Source of the DNA: Colias croceus
Taxonomy: Eukaryota; Arthropoda; Insecta; Lepidoptera; Pieridae
Assembly (NCBI RefSeq): GCF_905220415.1
Contig: NC_059544.1
Coordinates: forward strand, 3,040,501 to 3,104,500
Direction of reading: 5' to 3'
DNA length: 64,000 nt
The notes below the pieces were generated by a model. It was not told where the DNA came from, did not search any database, and was given only the letters and a program-made list of their open reading frames with translations. A program made the position numbers and the translations under genes. Shown piece after piece: positions 12,006 to 27,000 of this stretch. Within the stretch, counting starts at the first letter, position 1; each line of letters starts with the position of its first letter.

Positions 12006-15000
12006 TATTTAGAATAAATATTTGGAATTTATTAAAATTTATAATTTATATAAAATTAAGAATTGTACGTAGATTAATATATTAATTCATTGTTATTATA
12101 ATAAATTTTCCCATTTTACACATAAATTAAATGCCAATTATTTTATGCGTTAAATGTTAATCGGTAGTCAAATGCTGGTCTTTAGACAAAATTAATATGA
12201 CCACTAATCATAATAGTTTAAATACTAATCACTAGCCCAACGTATGAACTTTTATTCATTTCAATTAAATTCTTTTGTACCTATGTAATTAGTAAGCAAT
12301 GATACTGGATCCTTAGAGACAGCTACATCACTCATGGACATGTTCTACAGTTGGTCGCTAAATTGGACCCAGGAGAAATCTGCCATCTGTATGAAACACA
12401 GCTCTAGGAAGTATAAATAAGTAATATCATCAAACTTCCAACAATATAATTTTATTACATACCGTAAATATCAATAAATCTAATGTCATTCTCTTTATCA
12501 ATTCAACGAGGTACAAAGAACGCAGCTGCGAATTTGCCACCAAATTCATCACAAAACCTGTTAAATATTACGTTAAAAGTAGATTTAAAATTTAACACTC
12601 AATCAAGCTTCAACTGTCAAGAGGGATTACGTCTCCCGGCCATTTTACACGCAATTTCTTCGCAGATCTTTTAATCTGAATTATTTTAATCTCATTCAAA
12701 CGATTAATAATAGAATGGATCTTTAATTTATAAAGGTCAATAAACGGGAGGAATTCGGCAATAATGCGGTTTTCATTGAATTATGAATTTATGAGTGATT
12801 TAATCATTTGTTTTAATAAAGTAATTGGAAAATTCTAGAAGGAGTTGAGGTACCTATTGGCTATTACTTATTACTGTTTGTAACAAACTCAGTCCACTTT
12901 TGTTAAATTATGATCTAAATATCATACATACGAAACGTATACGGCTAGTTAAAGGTAGACGAAGTTGTAAAAGACATAATTTTTGTTCTTTCATAGTTAA
13001 ACCTAAGCATGAAATTCCACAATATTTTTCGCAATGAAGCTCTTTCTTGCAGTATGCCGCCAAGATAGCAGTAGCAATAGATCGCGGGAGCAAAACTCCG
13101 TGTCCGAATCTTCTAGAAGGTTCCGGACGGAGTTCCTAGAAGACTGGCCACACACCCCCGGCTCCCCGTACTTTGACCCAAGCACCCCAGATAACGTGAC
13201 CGGCTTAGTTGGTCACCCAGTCACGCTCCTGTGCAAAGTGAAAAATTTACAGAATCGCACCGTAAGTATTAACATTAATTAATTAGCCTCGTGTGTAGCG
13301 ACCCTTGCGCTGTTTTACGTGAACATTTTTAATTTTTGGCGTCGAAATGAGTTTCTGCGGTCTTCTTAATTTTTGTTTGAAGTTAAACATTAGTTTAAAT
13401 TAAAATGTGGTGATCAAATGTGTTGTAAATATTAAAATGTAGAATGAAAAGTGGAAGGTTGTTATTAAACTTAAGGATGATGAATGTACACCTAAGTTTA
13501 ATGAACTGTAAATAATAAGAAAGACCTATAATGCGACTGAAAGTGAATGAAAACGTACTATATGTTTAGTGCCAATGATTATAAAATTGAAATATAGTGA
13601 TGAAGATGATAACAACTTTCATAACATCAAATGATAAAGGCTAAATACACCCGAAGTTGGATTTCCAACATTTTCAGGCCAAATTTATAAGCCAATATGT
13701 TGTTATTCACATACGAAGTAATCAGAGATGTCGGCAGGGATACATTCTCTGTTACTTGGCAATGAAAGCTTGGAATTTGGCAATGACTCCGCCTTATCTA
13801 AATTTTCATTGTTATGTAGTTCTCTGTTCGAGCGGAAGGTTTTAAGAAAACTCGCTACAATTGTTCGTACTGTCGAATTAGACGATCTTGTAGATTTATT
13901 GGCTTTGAAGATACAGATACAAATAAATTTAGAAATATAACCTATAAACTAGGTATATATTTTTAAAATGCCAGACCTTACTTATTGTTTTGTCAAGGAA
14001 AACATTTATAAGTAGGTATTTAAACAAGAAAATTAAATATAACACTCGATATTGAAGTTTATACAGGATAAGTCATTATTTCTGTAATATCTCATTTCAC
14101 GCAGGTAAACTTCTTATTTGTGAGAAACCTTATAAAATCCAACAAACATAACCGTTAAGTGTTTGATTTAACAAGATCGGATATCATACTATTATTATAT
14201 CCTGAGTATTAAATATCATCATGTATTGTGTATGTATATGTTATTTATTTATTTATTTAACTTTCTAAGTTTTAGACGAAATGTTCAAATGGGGATTCTT
14301 ATTAGGTAAATGTTATTGTGAAATTCTTCTCTTCTTTGTGTTTTCTTATTCGTGTTTATTAAAATAATCAGGAATTAGTAGGCATACGTTTTGCACTATT
14401 CACTATAATTATGTACACAATATTTATAATGAATTGATCATAAAAAAACTCTTCTCAAAAAAATACCGAAGCAATAAAAAAATGTGAATAACGAAATATT
14501 TTTATTTTATAATCTCCACCTCTTTGCTGTAAGTAGGCACATAACACGAGTTTCCATCCGGTATTCACACATGAGAAGTTAAGCATGAAACTTTGTTACA
14601 CGATTGAAATATTCAAGCTGAACATAATAAAATAGATTTTTTCTGAGCATTTAACGAACCTATAATTTTATGGTATTTTTATAAAAAAAAACGGTGTAAT
14701 TAGGTATCCAATCAAAATTAATGATAAAATTAATCTATTTTAATCGGCCAGTTGCGTGACTTGCTTGTAGTCACTGATAGCCTATTTAACACTAAACATT
14801 TTACAGTACAGTTTCTTGACATTTTAACTGATCGATAAGATGTCCAGAAACTGGCTATGACCGTATTATTTAGGTAAGGCTTCATTTCAAAGAAACATAA
14901 AGACATAAAACGACAATATTCTACACAAATTAGAACAATAAGTCGGTACTAATTACATTATCTTCTTACCAGTACACATTTAGCACTAATAAAAAACTCT

Positions 15001-18000
15001 CTTAGCATCTTCACTGGCGAAGATCCATTAGTTTCAATTAAGACAAAAAATTGTTGCTTACGTTTTGCAGACCTGGCAACCACTTTATCATTCAGTTGCA
15101 GCCCTCGGTAACTTTAATCGTATTTTTAAGCTTTTTCTAGAAGCTTTTCGTAACATTTACTTTATTTTGTCGGAGTTTAAAGCTCTTTGAAAATATTAAA
15201 GGATAAATTATGTTCTTAGCCTTAAGTTGGTGTAATTTATGTAATTTAGCAAAAAGTTCATTGAAATATAACTTTTTTATGAGTATAAAGTCTGTGGTAA
15301 ATTATACATACTTTCACGCAATATTATTCATGAAATATAATTACCTGAATCAAAAACCGATAATTATTATATTAGTAGATATTAGTACGCGCAATGGTTG
15401 CAGTGATAGATTATTTTACAACATCGATCAGCCTAAAATTGAATGTAGTTTTTTCTCTAGTCCCAGTATTTTTGCATTCTTCGTACCTATTCATTTTTTG
15501 TATTTATATTATTCATAATTGAACGCCATTCAAAAGATTTAAAAGTATTCTCGTTTTACTTTTCAAAAGGAAAACAAATTAAATCCATGTCATTTCAAAT
15601 TCGGTAGGATAATCATGTTTCGAAAAATCTTAGCATTATACGGGGAAACGGCAAAAGCCAGTGTCTCTGGGTAGATGATTTAATCTCTCACGTCTCCGAT
15701 CTCTTTGAGCCATTAGCTGGCACGTAGCATTCGAGTGTACCCGAAGTGTGAAGCTAATTCAATGTGGCCGGGTAATCCGCTTGCCGTGATTCGGGATATT
15801 GACTGGTTTAATGAAATATGACAAGTTATTTTGAATGGTGTTTACAACTGAGATTGGTTGTGAAATACGGAAGAGCAATTACAAATGACGTAAAAACAGT
15901 ATTATTAGTAATGTAAAAAATATAGGAACTCCATACGCTATACTCTGTCCATGAAGTTGTAGACTTCTGATAAACAACAAGTCAATAACTGCGTTAAAAA
16001 CAACCGACTTCAAACTTGCACTTGCAACATTTACAAATACAGCAGCAATGCTCATAAAATAAAAACTACTGGGCCTATCCGAATAAAATTTTTATGGGAC
16101 CAATTCGACACCATCCCGCATCGAACAAAAAAAAATCACGTAAATCGGTTCAGAAACCTCGGAGTAATCGGTGTAGGTACATACATAAAAAAAACATACC
16201 GGCCGAATTGATAACCTCCTCCTTTTTTTGAAGTCGGTTAAAAAGACACACCTCTACATTAAAAATACAGCAGATGTTATTTGTGTTATACTATCAATTA
16301 TACTATGATTAGGTACGCATTTACTTAATTAATTTAAATTTATACTTATTTACTACCTAAAAACAGTAAGCAAGACGTATTAGAGATAAATCTCAACTGT
16401 GCTTGTTCGTATGAATAAATACCTACGAAATAAGCATTCATAACACAAAATCCCGAATCACGATACAGAATCTCGATTTGTGAGCCTTTCAAGGAATTAT
16501 TTATGGTATGACGAGCAACGTACAATGTTACATACAATGGGAAATTAAACATGGAATACTAAATTACTTTTTGGATGGTTCCGTTAGTCCATTGAAAAGT
16601 TACATTTGGGGTTGCATTTCTTAGAGGACGCAATTTTATTTTTTTGATGTGTAGAGGGGGTTAGTGTGAAGCTATCACCAAGTTTGTGGGGTCGCCACCC
16701 TTGTCCCACGGCCGCCATCTTGAAAATAGCGGAAGATATGGTTTATACGATATATCTCTTAAACTGTTTATCTGATAAAAAAAATTTGTTGACATTATTT
16801 GTTGCAAATTAAATTTTCTACAATTTTGGTCCAGCAACTTTTTGTCGTAGAACTATAAATAAAAAGTTATAAGTGAAAATGTTCAGATAATAGAGATATT
16901 TATATTTTTCAACTAGCTGTTGCCCGCGACTTCGTTCGCGATTAGGTCGTTTTTCGTCATTCGTCGTTTAAAAAAAATACGTGACACTTTATTTTAAAAT
17001 TTTCTTAATTATTGTCTCTTATAAAATTTAACTACATTAAAATTGAACACTCTGATAAGAAAATCTTAAAATCTGAAGAAAACATGAATGTGGTTTAAAT
17101 TCTACATTACTTAGTATCAAATAATAATCTAAATTAAATGTAGATTAACAGTTTGAGCACACCATTATAGAATATGTACCTAAGTATTAAATTACGTTAG
17201 TTTACATAGTAACTTTACTAAAAACACGATGACTATCTTTCGCGCTCGATACCACAAACTAAGCATGTTTGGTACATGGTACGTGGCCCGCGTCACTTGA
17301 CCCCCCGCGAGTTCCCCTCCGTTGCTATGCGAAAATACATTCGTCGCCCTACTGTAGGAAAAATTGTAATACTGTGGCCTGGACGTTATAACACGTCCAG
17401 GGAGTTCCTGAGTGCCGATATCACCATCTTGAGGAAAAGCTTCTAATGTCGATTTAAAACTGCATACATACGAATTAACCTGTTCTAAAATTGTGAAATG
17501 AGTTCAGTTTTAAATTTGAGAAATATTGATTTCTTGTATTCCACGATTCGTTGTAGTCGAATACAAAATATATTTAAACAAACTTAGCTTGGCCTTCAGG
17601 CAAAAGGGATCCTATCAAATGGTAAACTTGCCCTTGTATCTTAAAAGTAAGCATGAACGGATCTTCTGATAATTATTGAGCACCAAAGGATCATTTGAAA
17701 CGCACTACTATAAGAGCGAATATTGTCTAATAACAGTTTACATTGCACCACAGAATACATAATAGTAGCTAAACGCTAATTGCACAGTATGTTCCTCTAA
17801 AAGTAGTGATTTTGTGAAAGGTTCCGGTGTATCTTCAAACGAAAGCCGACTCGCCTTACTACACTATAAAGCATTACAAAAAGAACATACTACGTTAATA
17901 TCGCCTATACAAAAAATGATGAATGAATGTTACAATATTATACTTTGACTGTTAGTTAAAGTTTATTTTTACTAACAACATGTAAATGAAGAAGAAATAA

Positions 18001-21000
18001 TAATTACCAACGAACTAACCTTTTCTATAATACTTAACACGGCACATTTTTCAAATTATCTTGCTCAACTCTACTAAAAAATTTGAGGGTTTTGTTGGAA
18101 CTTTAATATGTAAAAACTATGATATATCTAAACTACGATACAACTTGCATGCGGAAATGCTCATTACAATTGTGAATCTAAAGAATAACTAACATACTGT
18201 TCAATTTTATTGAGCTGATGAATATCTTTTGCCTGGAAGAAATCACCGTCGCCTAACTATAATGTGTTTTCTTATAAAACCGTTACATAATTTATTTTAT
18301 CTACTTAAATAATGAAAATGATATATTTATAAAATATAAAACATATTATGTAAAATGATTAAAAATAAATAAATGAAGCAACTACGATTCAAAGAAAACA
18401 TCTTTTTCAGTGTGAAAATGCTCTAAGCAATCCTGGATGATGAACTGTATATCATGTACCTACTCTGATCCCAGTACGGTCGGTACGTCGATAGCCATAA
18501 CGATAAATATTATAATCAGATAACCGCAAAGTCAAAATAAAAACATTACTTGTAAAGTTGTGAGTGCAAAATTTACGTTTCATTTGGCAATAAAAATTTT
18601 TTCGGTACTAAAACGTAGTAGTTTGATATGTGGTTGGCTACCCCTCCTCTCCTTCCTGAAAAATATCCTCCAAAATTTCCCGAGATACTTCCAATGATTG
18701 AACCATTGGACGTTGGACATTAACTTCAGTCAAAAATTGACGAAGCGGATGATTACTAATTTCCACTTAATCCTCGCTGCTACTGTCTTTATCATCAAAT
18801 CATCAATTTTCAAGTGGTGTAGTAAAAATATCAGCAGAAATCGTCTTCCAAAGGCGATATAATTTTATTAGCATTGAATCTGTAAATAAAAAAATCAAAA
18901 GTTAACTGTAAATCTATAAAAAAAACTACTTACAAATAAAATTTTATCAAAAACTTCTGTTCCCAATGCACCTCAAAATAATAAAAGAATCATTCATTTC
19001 ATTTCAATAAATACCTGTAAGTAACAACTTACCTTTTGTGGGAACGCATGATGGTGAAAATTCACAAAACACGAAGATTGCATTTGATATTTTTTGTTTT
19101 ATGGCATTCAATTGCTTTATAAATATCACTACATAGTATGAAAAAAGTCGCTTTCTGTGTCCCTGTGTCCCTATGTCCCTTTGTATGCTTAAATCTTTAA
19201 AACTTCGCAACAGGTTTTGATGCGGTTTTTTTAATAGATAGACTGATTCAAGAGGAAGGTTTTAGTACATAATTTATTAGGTTTTAGACAAAGCGGACGA
19301 AGCCGCGGGCGGTAAGCTAGTAAATTTATAAAACACGAAGATTTTTAAAATTGTAACTAATGAACACAACAATATATTATTATACTCTTTGGAACACAAT
19401 CATTAGATTAACTGTAGATAATGGTGTCTATTTTTACTTAAAATAATAAACATCTACCCTCACTTTAAAAAAATGTAGTTTATTATTTACACTATATAAT
19501 ATATCTTATAGGGAACGGAAGATATGGGTTAAAGAGTTAAATAAATAAATAACATAATTATATTTAAATTATTAATTTTTAACATTGTGTTCAGTAGTGT
19601 TAACATGTAAATTGATTTGATTTTTACGAAATCTCATAGATGGCGCTGTTACAAAATTAACATTATACAACTTACATTCTTTAAGCTATGTTTCTCTTCC
19701 CAAGTTACTTAAATGGCATAATTTTTATAGTGTCAATATAGATATTGTCAAACAACATTTATATATGCGTCATTTGATTATTAATTTCCAATAGTTAACG
19801 TGTAAATTGAATTGATTTTTATAACATTTAATAGATGGCGCTGTTTCTAATTTGTCTTTATACTACTAAATTCATTAAACTGTTTCTCTGCCCAAATTAC
19901 GTAAATGACATAGTTTTTATTTTGTAAAGCTAGATAATAGCATGGCTTACTCGAAACCAACATTTAAACATGAGTCTTTAGATTGTACGCTGTCGTAATA
20001 CACGGAATACGTAAGAAAAATAAAGGTTCACAGCTCCTCCCCCGTAGGTGATAGCTTGATAATATGTAGCCTATAGCCTCACCCGACCTGTTAGTAATAT
20101 TCATGCAAAATTTGAAGTCAATCTATGCAGTACTTTCTGAGATTAGCAAGGAAATACATACAGACAAACAGACAAACAGACAAACAGACAAACAGACAAA
20201 AATTCTAAAAACTATGTTTTTGGCTTCTATATCGATTATAGATCATGGATTATGTATTCTTTTAAAAAAATATTCAATGTACAGTTTTGACTTTCCTACG
20301 ATTTTATTATATGTATAGATATAGATATATAGAAGATATAGATAAAACTTTTTTTATCATTTTACGAAGAAATGATATCAGACCATTTTTGTAGATTTTT
20401 TTTCGAGGAACAACTTTTACATACAACATTTTTTCATAAAGTCAATAGCTAAGGTTTTAAAGCGCTCCGAAATTAGTACTATTTTTCAGTACTCTCAGCT
20501 ATACGTTATACATATATTATGTGTGTACTAATAATTATTTGTCATTAGTAATTGTTTTTTTTTTTTGTTATTATAATATTTTTAATAATTAATTTTGCAA
20601 TATTATTAATAATTAATTATTGACTCTTTTCCCCACCATCCAGGAGGTAGAGTCTGGAAGCACGTTTTTTTTACGTTGAAAAGCTGGGCTGAAATGTTCT
20701 GTTCTTGCAGTGCTGCATGGGAAAAGAGTCAATAGCCAATATATGTATAGTTAAGAGTACTGAAAAATAGTACTCACTTCAGAGCGCTGTAAAACCTTAG
20801 CTATTGACGTAATGAAAAAATGTTGTATGTAAAAGTTGTTCCTCGAAAAACAATCTACAAAAATGGTCTGATATCATTTCTTCGTAAAATGATAAAAAAC
20901 AATTTTATCGAAACATTTAAATAGCTCTAATTTCTGAACATTTTCGCTTATAAATTTTTTATTCATAGTTCTACGACAAAAAGTTACTGGATCAAAATTG

Positions 21001-24000
21001 TAGAAAATTTAATTTGCAACAAATAATGTCAACAAACTTTTTTTATCAGATAAATAGTTTAAGAGATATATCGTAAAAACCATTTCAACCACTATTTTCA
21101 AGATGGCGGCCGTGGGACAAGGGTGGCGACCCCACAAACTTGGTTTTAGCTTCACATTGAACCCCCCTATACATCCAAAAAATAAAATTGCGTCCTCTAA
21201 AAAATGCAAGGTTAAGCCAAAAAAATGTAACATTTCAATGAACTACGTGTTTTTAGTCAAATCAAATTGAAATATTCTTAAGTGAGTGATAGTTATATTC
21301 TGTTTTTCGTCTTTATTGTATGTAATAGGCTCATTTTTATAGTTTTTGTATGTTTATTACAATAGTTCTCACATACTAACACAAAATTAGAAACAATTTC
21401 ATAAGCAATTTTAGAACAATACTCAGTAACATATTAAACATTTGAAAGGCAATTTAATCAATACCCTTAGACATCTTTATTACTTTTATCCTGCAATAAC
21501 TACGTGCGACTAAAATAAAAATTTTAGTATAGTCTCCAGCACAAGTATCGAACCCATCAATTTTGCACGCCGCTCCATTCTGCCCAGTAATGTTAACAGG
21601 CTATAAAGTGTATCAAATATATTATGATGGGGATATAAGCCGTAACGATAGATTGCCTCTATTGTGCAGATATTGAGCATCTCCTGACGATAAGTAAGTA
21701 TTGATAGACCGGCTATAAATTTCTAACCTATTTATTCCATGACGTTGAATGAGACTCATATAAGACTCTTATGTGTTCGTCATTGAATTACAACGGTATT
21801 AGCTTGTACGCAATATTAATGCTGCAAATCCCTTTTCATTTACAGGTATATTTTCAAAATACATTTTACACATCAGTTAATTATAAACTATAGATAATTA
21901 TAATACACAAATTTTCTTGTTCATACTTTTTATGTTTTATGTATATTAAAACTTTATTCGAAAATAAGGGTTGCACCTTCGCACGTCCTACGCACATTAT
22001 TTGCGCGTAACTATGTGCGTAACTAAATCTGTATTTTATAGTAGGACGCGTGAGAGACACAAACAATAACAAATACTTTGAAAAGTTTATTTCAGTTAAA
22101 GCATACAACTGCTTTCATAATTTATACTGCTAATGTAAATTCAATGCCGGCACAACAATCGTTAATTCGTAAAGTATATTATAAATACATAACTCTTTAC
22201 AACTCCGCAGTAAACCCTTCTCAATCTAAACGTTCTAAGACGGAGATCGTTAAGTTCTTACTGATGTAATTTAAGTTAGTGACCCTTTGACCCGAGATCT
22301 CGCTTCGATCATTTAGTCCGGAGTTGTCACCCCATTATAGCCGATCTTCGAACTGTCCGGTTAAAATGGCGGCTTTGTGGTAATTACTGGGAGCAATTTA
22401 CGTTCCGCTAATAAAGGCTGAAATTCTCTGTAATTCGCTAATTGCTTTATGAATTGACGAAACAATACCTACAAGCAGGACAATGATGCGTTTTCCTGAA
22501 AATGTATAAACTCCATTACCAATAAATAATTTGTCTTTTAATAACTGCATATTATGGTGATTCATTGCCAATATTCCTATCCAGTTGGAAGTTTATTTAT
22601 GTCAATGAAAATGTTTGTTTGTAGAAATGTACATAATTTGTTTCTAGAATAGAAACAGCCACGACTTTAATTTTTTGAGCATTAAATTTTTTGACAGTTC
22701 CCTTATGTTTTGGTATAATATTATGGTTGGTAAAATATCTTTATACACATAACACTTGCTTTTTTGGTAGAGTGCTGAAATAAAATATCAAATAAATTTA
22801 GGTATCATGGGTACGTCACCGCGACATCCACTTACTGACAGTGGGTCGCTACACGTACACGTCGGACCAGCGGTTCGAGGCGCAGCACAAGCCGCGCTCC
22901 GAGGAGTGGGCGCTGCGCATCCGCAGTCCGCAGCGGCGCGACTCGGGCCAGTACGAGTGTCAGATCTCCACCACGCCGCCTATTGGCCACGCTGTCTACC
23001 TCAACATTGTAGGTGAGTGCCACTAGAGTTTCAGTATCGCTCTGATCACAGCAGATAACATACCTTATATGATGTAATTGTACATGCTAATGTCGAAATG
23101 CAGAAACGTGAGTGCAGCGGGCTATGCGGCTCCAACTACGGGCTATGTTGAAAACCGCACGCGCTAATACTTGCGTGTCATTCTAAAACGCTTCATAGAG
23201 GTTCATAGTTCATACGTTTCGGCTGTCAGTACCGACGTTCAGCCTGCGGTCAGCGTGACACTAAAACCAGTCAGCAAATATACGTGACACAAGCGTTTAC
23301 TAACGTTCTATAAAATAATATTTTTGGTATTTTAAACATTTTTTTTTATGCTTTAGTTGTTTTTCACAAAGTATACAATTGTGCAATAAAAGCTTTGTTT
23401 ATGAAATTCGCAGTATGTCAATAGCATAATATAGATCACTATTCTTTTGTACTGGTATAAAATGAATAAACGTTTCACTATCGTGAACAAAGATTTTTTA
23501 ATGTTCAATAAAGTTTCTGGTTATTATTAAAATTCCTTTCACTGCTTTTTACAATCGTTCAGCGCTCTGCAGTAAATTTTCTCTAATAATTTTCTAACAT
23601 AATTCTATGAAGCTGTTTAGTACGAAGTACGTTATTAGTTTCTAAATGAACGTCAGTAGTAACAAAGCACATATAAGTCTTTGCGGTGAACATTTGAACA
23701 ACTTTGTAGAAAAAGGCTTAAAGCAATGAAAAGCTGCAAAGGCATGAAAAGTTAAACAACTCTGAATATGAATATTTGTTCCCTTCCGCAGACACACAAA
23801 CAACACGCTATTTATCTCATAAACTGCCAACAGCTAATCCTGCTTTGAATGTAAATTTACACGTTCATTCATAAGGAAAATTGTCGAGTCAACATATATA
23901 CAATCTATTATTCATCGTTTATTTTCAGATGCTTTTCTTCGACATTTCACTAAAATGTCCCATATTTTTCTTGAAAAACCTAGAATTTCATTCACACTTT

Positions 24001-27000
24001 TTTATTAAAGTAATTTTATATGGTATTCAAACAGTACGGAAGTTAGGTATACAATATTATTAAAACTGCGCTGTCTGAGAATAATCATAATTTTTGCAAT
24101 TCATCCAATTTTTCACTTATTATAAACTTTCATTTTAGCACTCATGCTAATTATTATGAATACATTTTTTTTTACATCCGTAACCTGTAACTTAAAATTT
24201 GAAAACGGAACCATTCGTACTAATCCGAAATAATAAATACGTATTTAAAGGCGACTAAAAATAATACCAAGTCATATAAATACCGGCCCTAAAAATTTGA
24301 CTACCGTCTATATTATTTCGTGAATCTATACCGAAAAGTCTATGCCAATTTATTAATTGATAGACTATTATCTATACCGACTAGTAAACAGAATTTTTTT
24401 TCAGAACCAGAAACTGAAATCATGGGTGGTCCTGACCTATTTATCTACGCGGGATCAACGATTAACCTCACTTGTATAGTCAGACACACGCCAGAACCAC
24501 CAGGAGCCATCAACTGGAGTCATAGAGGAAAGGTAAGGTTTCCTTTCAAAATAAAACATTTTCTAAATTTTGATTTTTTTTAGTACATAAATTTAAATTG
24601 ACGTAAAAAGACTTAACTATAATTGACTACATTTAATAACATTTAATATAATTAACGGTGTAATCCATTATAGGTGTAATCCCTAAATTTGTGAGCACAT
24701 TATGCATAATATTCATAAATTTATACATTACCATGCATATTTTAACTACCTACTAACGGATACTAAACATAAATAAATTTTAAACATCAATTACATAGTA
24801 AACCCGACAATAGTTGAGTATAGTTTGAGTTTGAATATAATATCTTAATAATAAATGGAAAAGTTTGTGAAGAAGTGGACTGAAAAAAATATCCTTCAGA
24901 AGAAAAATTTAGATTCCGTCCTTCCCGATTATAATTTTACGCTTTATGCATATTAAGTAAGTAATATTCGTTACCTAGAGCGCAAAAAGAACAATGATTA
25001 AAAAAAGTAAAAATTCTATACAAATACCACATTCCGCAAAAAGAATACCTTATTTCAGTATTTGTCGGTCATTTTTCATTTTAACTCGAAAAAAAAACTG
25101 CAACCTCCGTTGACCTAAATTCCAAACTTTAAAAAAAGTCGTGCTCTACTTTTTGCTTGGTATAAATTATATTATCTCTACCGTTTGTATAGATATCAAA
25201 CAGAAATAGATATTTTGGGAATTAAATCTCGTCTAATCATTTGAATTATTTTATGAGCTTAAAGGTAGAGCTTAAAGTTCAAGGGTATCCTGGGAAAAGT
25301 TTTATTTTAAATCCTTAAGTGTATCCGGTTAAAGTATATTTAATGCTATTAAATAATCATTATTCGCAATACTATAGCCACCCTATGATTGGAATCCGTT
25401 AATTTAAACTTTTATTTAAAATTATAATATTATGTTTCCTTTGAACTGTGTATAAATCATATTTTGTATGGTTCTACATTTATATTAAATACCAATAACA
25501 GCATACTGGTATTAATCCGCATATTTTTTATTTATTTTTAATCTGGTTTTAAGAAAAATGTATTAAAAAATATAATAAACAAAGATTAGACTAGATTGAT
25601 GAAAAGCCTAATGAGCTAAGTTCGTAGATATATAACAGTCGCAAGCGCTCCTGGATAGTTTTAAAACTCATTTGCCACTGCATCCCACTATTTATTTACT
25701 TGACGAAGCAATCTACAAGCCACAAACAAATTTATTCTATCCAACATTGCTATTTATTCACTATCTGTGCAATAAAGCTGTCAGTGTCTTAGGATTGTTT
25801 AAAAAACATTTCTCGCAAAAATAGAACGGTATTTTTCACATTAAACCGTAAACTATTAATAGTTCTCATTTTGTAACTAATTGAAACTATAATACAAACA
25901 TCCATTAGGTTTATTTCTGGGAAATGTCCAAAAATAACAAAGCTTGCATTTCCCACACTAACCCAGTTCTAACAGTAGGTAATCAACAAACTTTGCCAAA
26001 CATCTGTGCAAATATTCAAGGTAACTTTGAACTCCAGAATGAAATTGATATATGCAAAGTCCCAATTAGTCTGCGAAATCCGACTCATACATTCACAATC
26101 ACCCCCGGGATCCTGGTTAAGTATTCTCGAGCCAATCTAGAAATGCACCTCGAAGAGCTCTTCTGTTTTGTAATTTATTAAAAAGAAAATATCTCTTAGA
26201 GGATTCGTATCGATAAGCGATTCGCTGCTCACATCGTGACTGGAATAAATAGGTTAAAATACATGAGGTGTGCAAATATTCATCAGTACTGGAGTAACTT
26301 AACGTTAATGTTGAAAGTGTTCACACATTTTTAGAAAATAAAGTTGGCCACAGAATAATGCTGCAGTATTGGAAAAACGTTCAAGGAAATAGCACAATTT
26401 TTAAACAGTAATTTTCCGAAATCGTATAACTCACTCCGTGAAAAATAAAAGTTGAGCAGAATCTATATATCACTCGATGCGGGTTTATTACGTATGGAGT
26501 GGTCATATAAAACTTTCTTATTTCGTTTCCACTTGACAACTTGCAGAATGCTATTATAAAAATATTGTTCATGGCTGGAACGTATTTCTCATCCAAAACT
26601 GTATTATTGCTTGTTGTTCCATTTTTCAATATGACTGTTATTAGATTGGGTACGTAAAAATAATATTCATTATAATTTCATTGTTTCGTTTTTGATTTGA
26701 TATTGGTTCTTTGTTGTCAACTTCCTCAAGCACTTAGATATTGATGATAATGAGAAAATAAATCAACGGATAATAAACTTAAAATGTTTGTATTCGTAAT
26801 TGAAATTTCATTTCATTATGGGCTACAGTTAATAATACCATTACATTTTCAGTCATGTTTTCCAATTTCCGCACAACTCAGGCTTGTAATTTTCTTCTAG
26901 TATAGAGTCCTTCTTCCTTTATTTTGTAGTTATTTATAAGGATTGCTTCCATAAACATTGTGGTTTTAACCTCAAGAACTTCCTTCTTCTATAATCCTAT

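Larger units (their letters stand above)
16913..20319 (-). mobile_element. Helitron, 3.4 kb, decayed, inserted in the fold-back element
   Basis: On the minus strand it begins TCTATACATATAATAAA at 20319 and ends with a GC-rich segment and CTAG at 16913, flanked by A and T, as Helitrons are. The same 5' end is seen in the shorter copy at 36034-36494. It carries a remnant of the Helitron Rep/helicase N-terminal region (17574-17700). It also holds a 195-bp direct duplication (about 19600-19795 and 19796-19990, both with ATAGATGGCGCTGTT) and a second Helitron 3' end at 19317-19320. Decayed and not autonomous. Confidence 0.8.
16586..21244. mobile_element. Long inverted-repeat (fold-back) element, about 1.25 kb, split by a Helitron
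   Basis: The left arm is 16586-16912 plus 20320-20517 and 20618-20634; the right arm is 20719-21244 read in reverse. Landmarks match in inverted order: AGTCCATTG/CAATGAACT at the tips, GGGGTCGCCACCC/GGGTGGCGACCCC, GACAAAAAGTT, ATGATATCAGACCATTTTTG/CAAAAATGGTCTGATATCAT, and TTGACTCTTTTCCCC/GGGAAAAGAGTCAA. The central loop is about 20635-20718. The match resumes on both sides of the inserted Helitron, so the fold-back element is the older insertion. It lies in intron 2 of the Dpr gene. No transposase frame was seen in it, and no clear target duplication. Confidence 0.85.

Noticed and set aside
18590..18790. Minus-strand stretch reading HPLRQFLTEVNVQRPMVQSL inside the large Helitron
   Set aside because: It may be decayed coding sequence, but it is interrupted by stops and I cannot place it in a family.
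20160..20200. Evenly spaced CAGACAAA repeats that might suggest a small repeat array
   Set aside because: A short tandem tract typical of Helitron interiors here (also at 35765 and 36345); no spacers, so not a CRISPR-like array.
22807..23023. Three overlapping frames over Dpr exon 3, including one on the minus strand
   Set aside because: They arise because this exon is GC-rich and stop-poor; only the frame continuous with the other exons is real.
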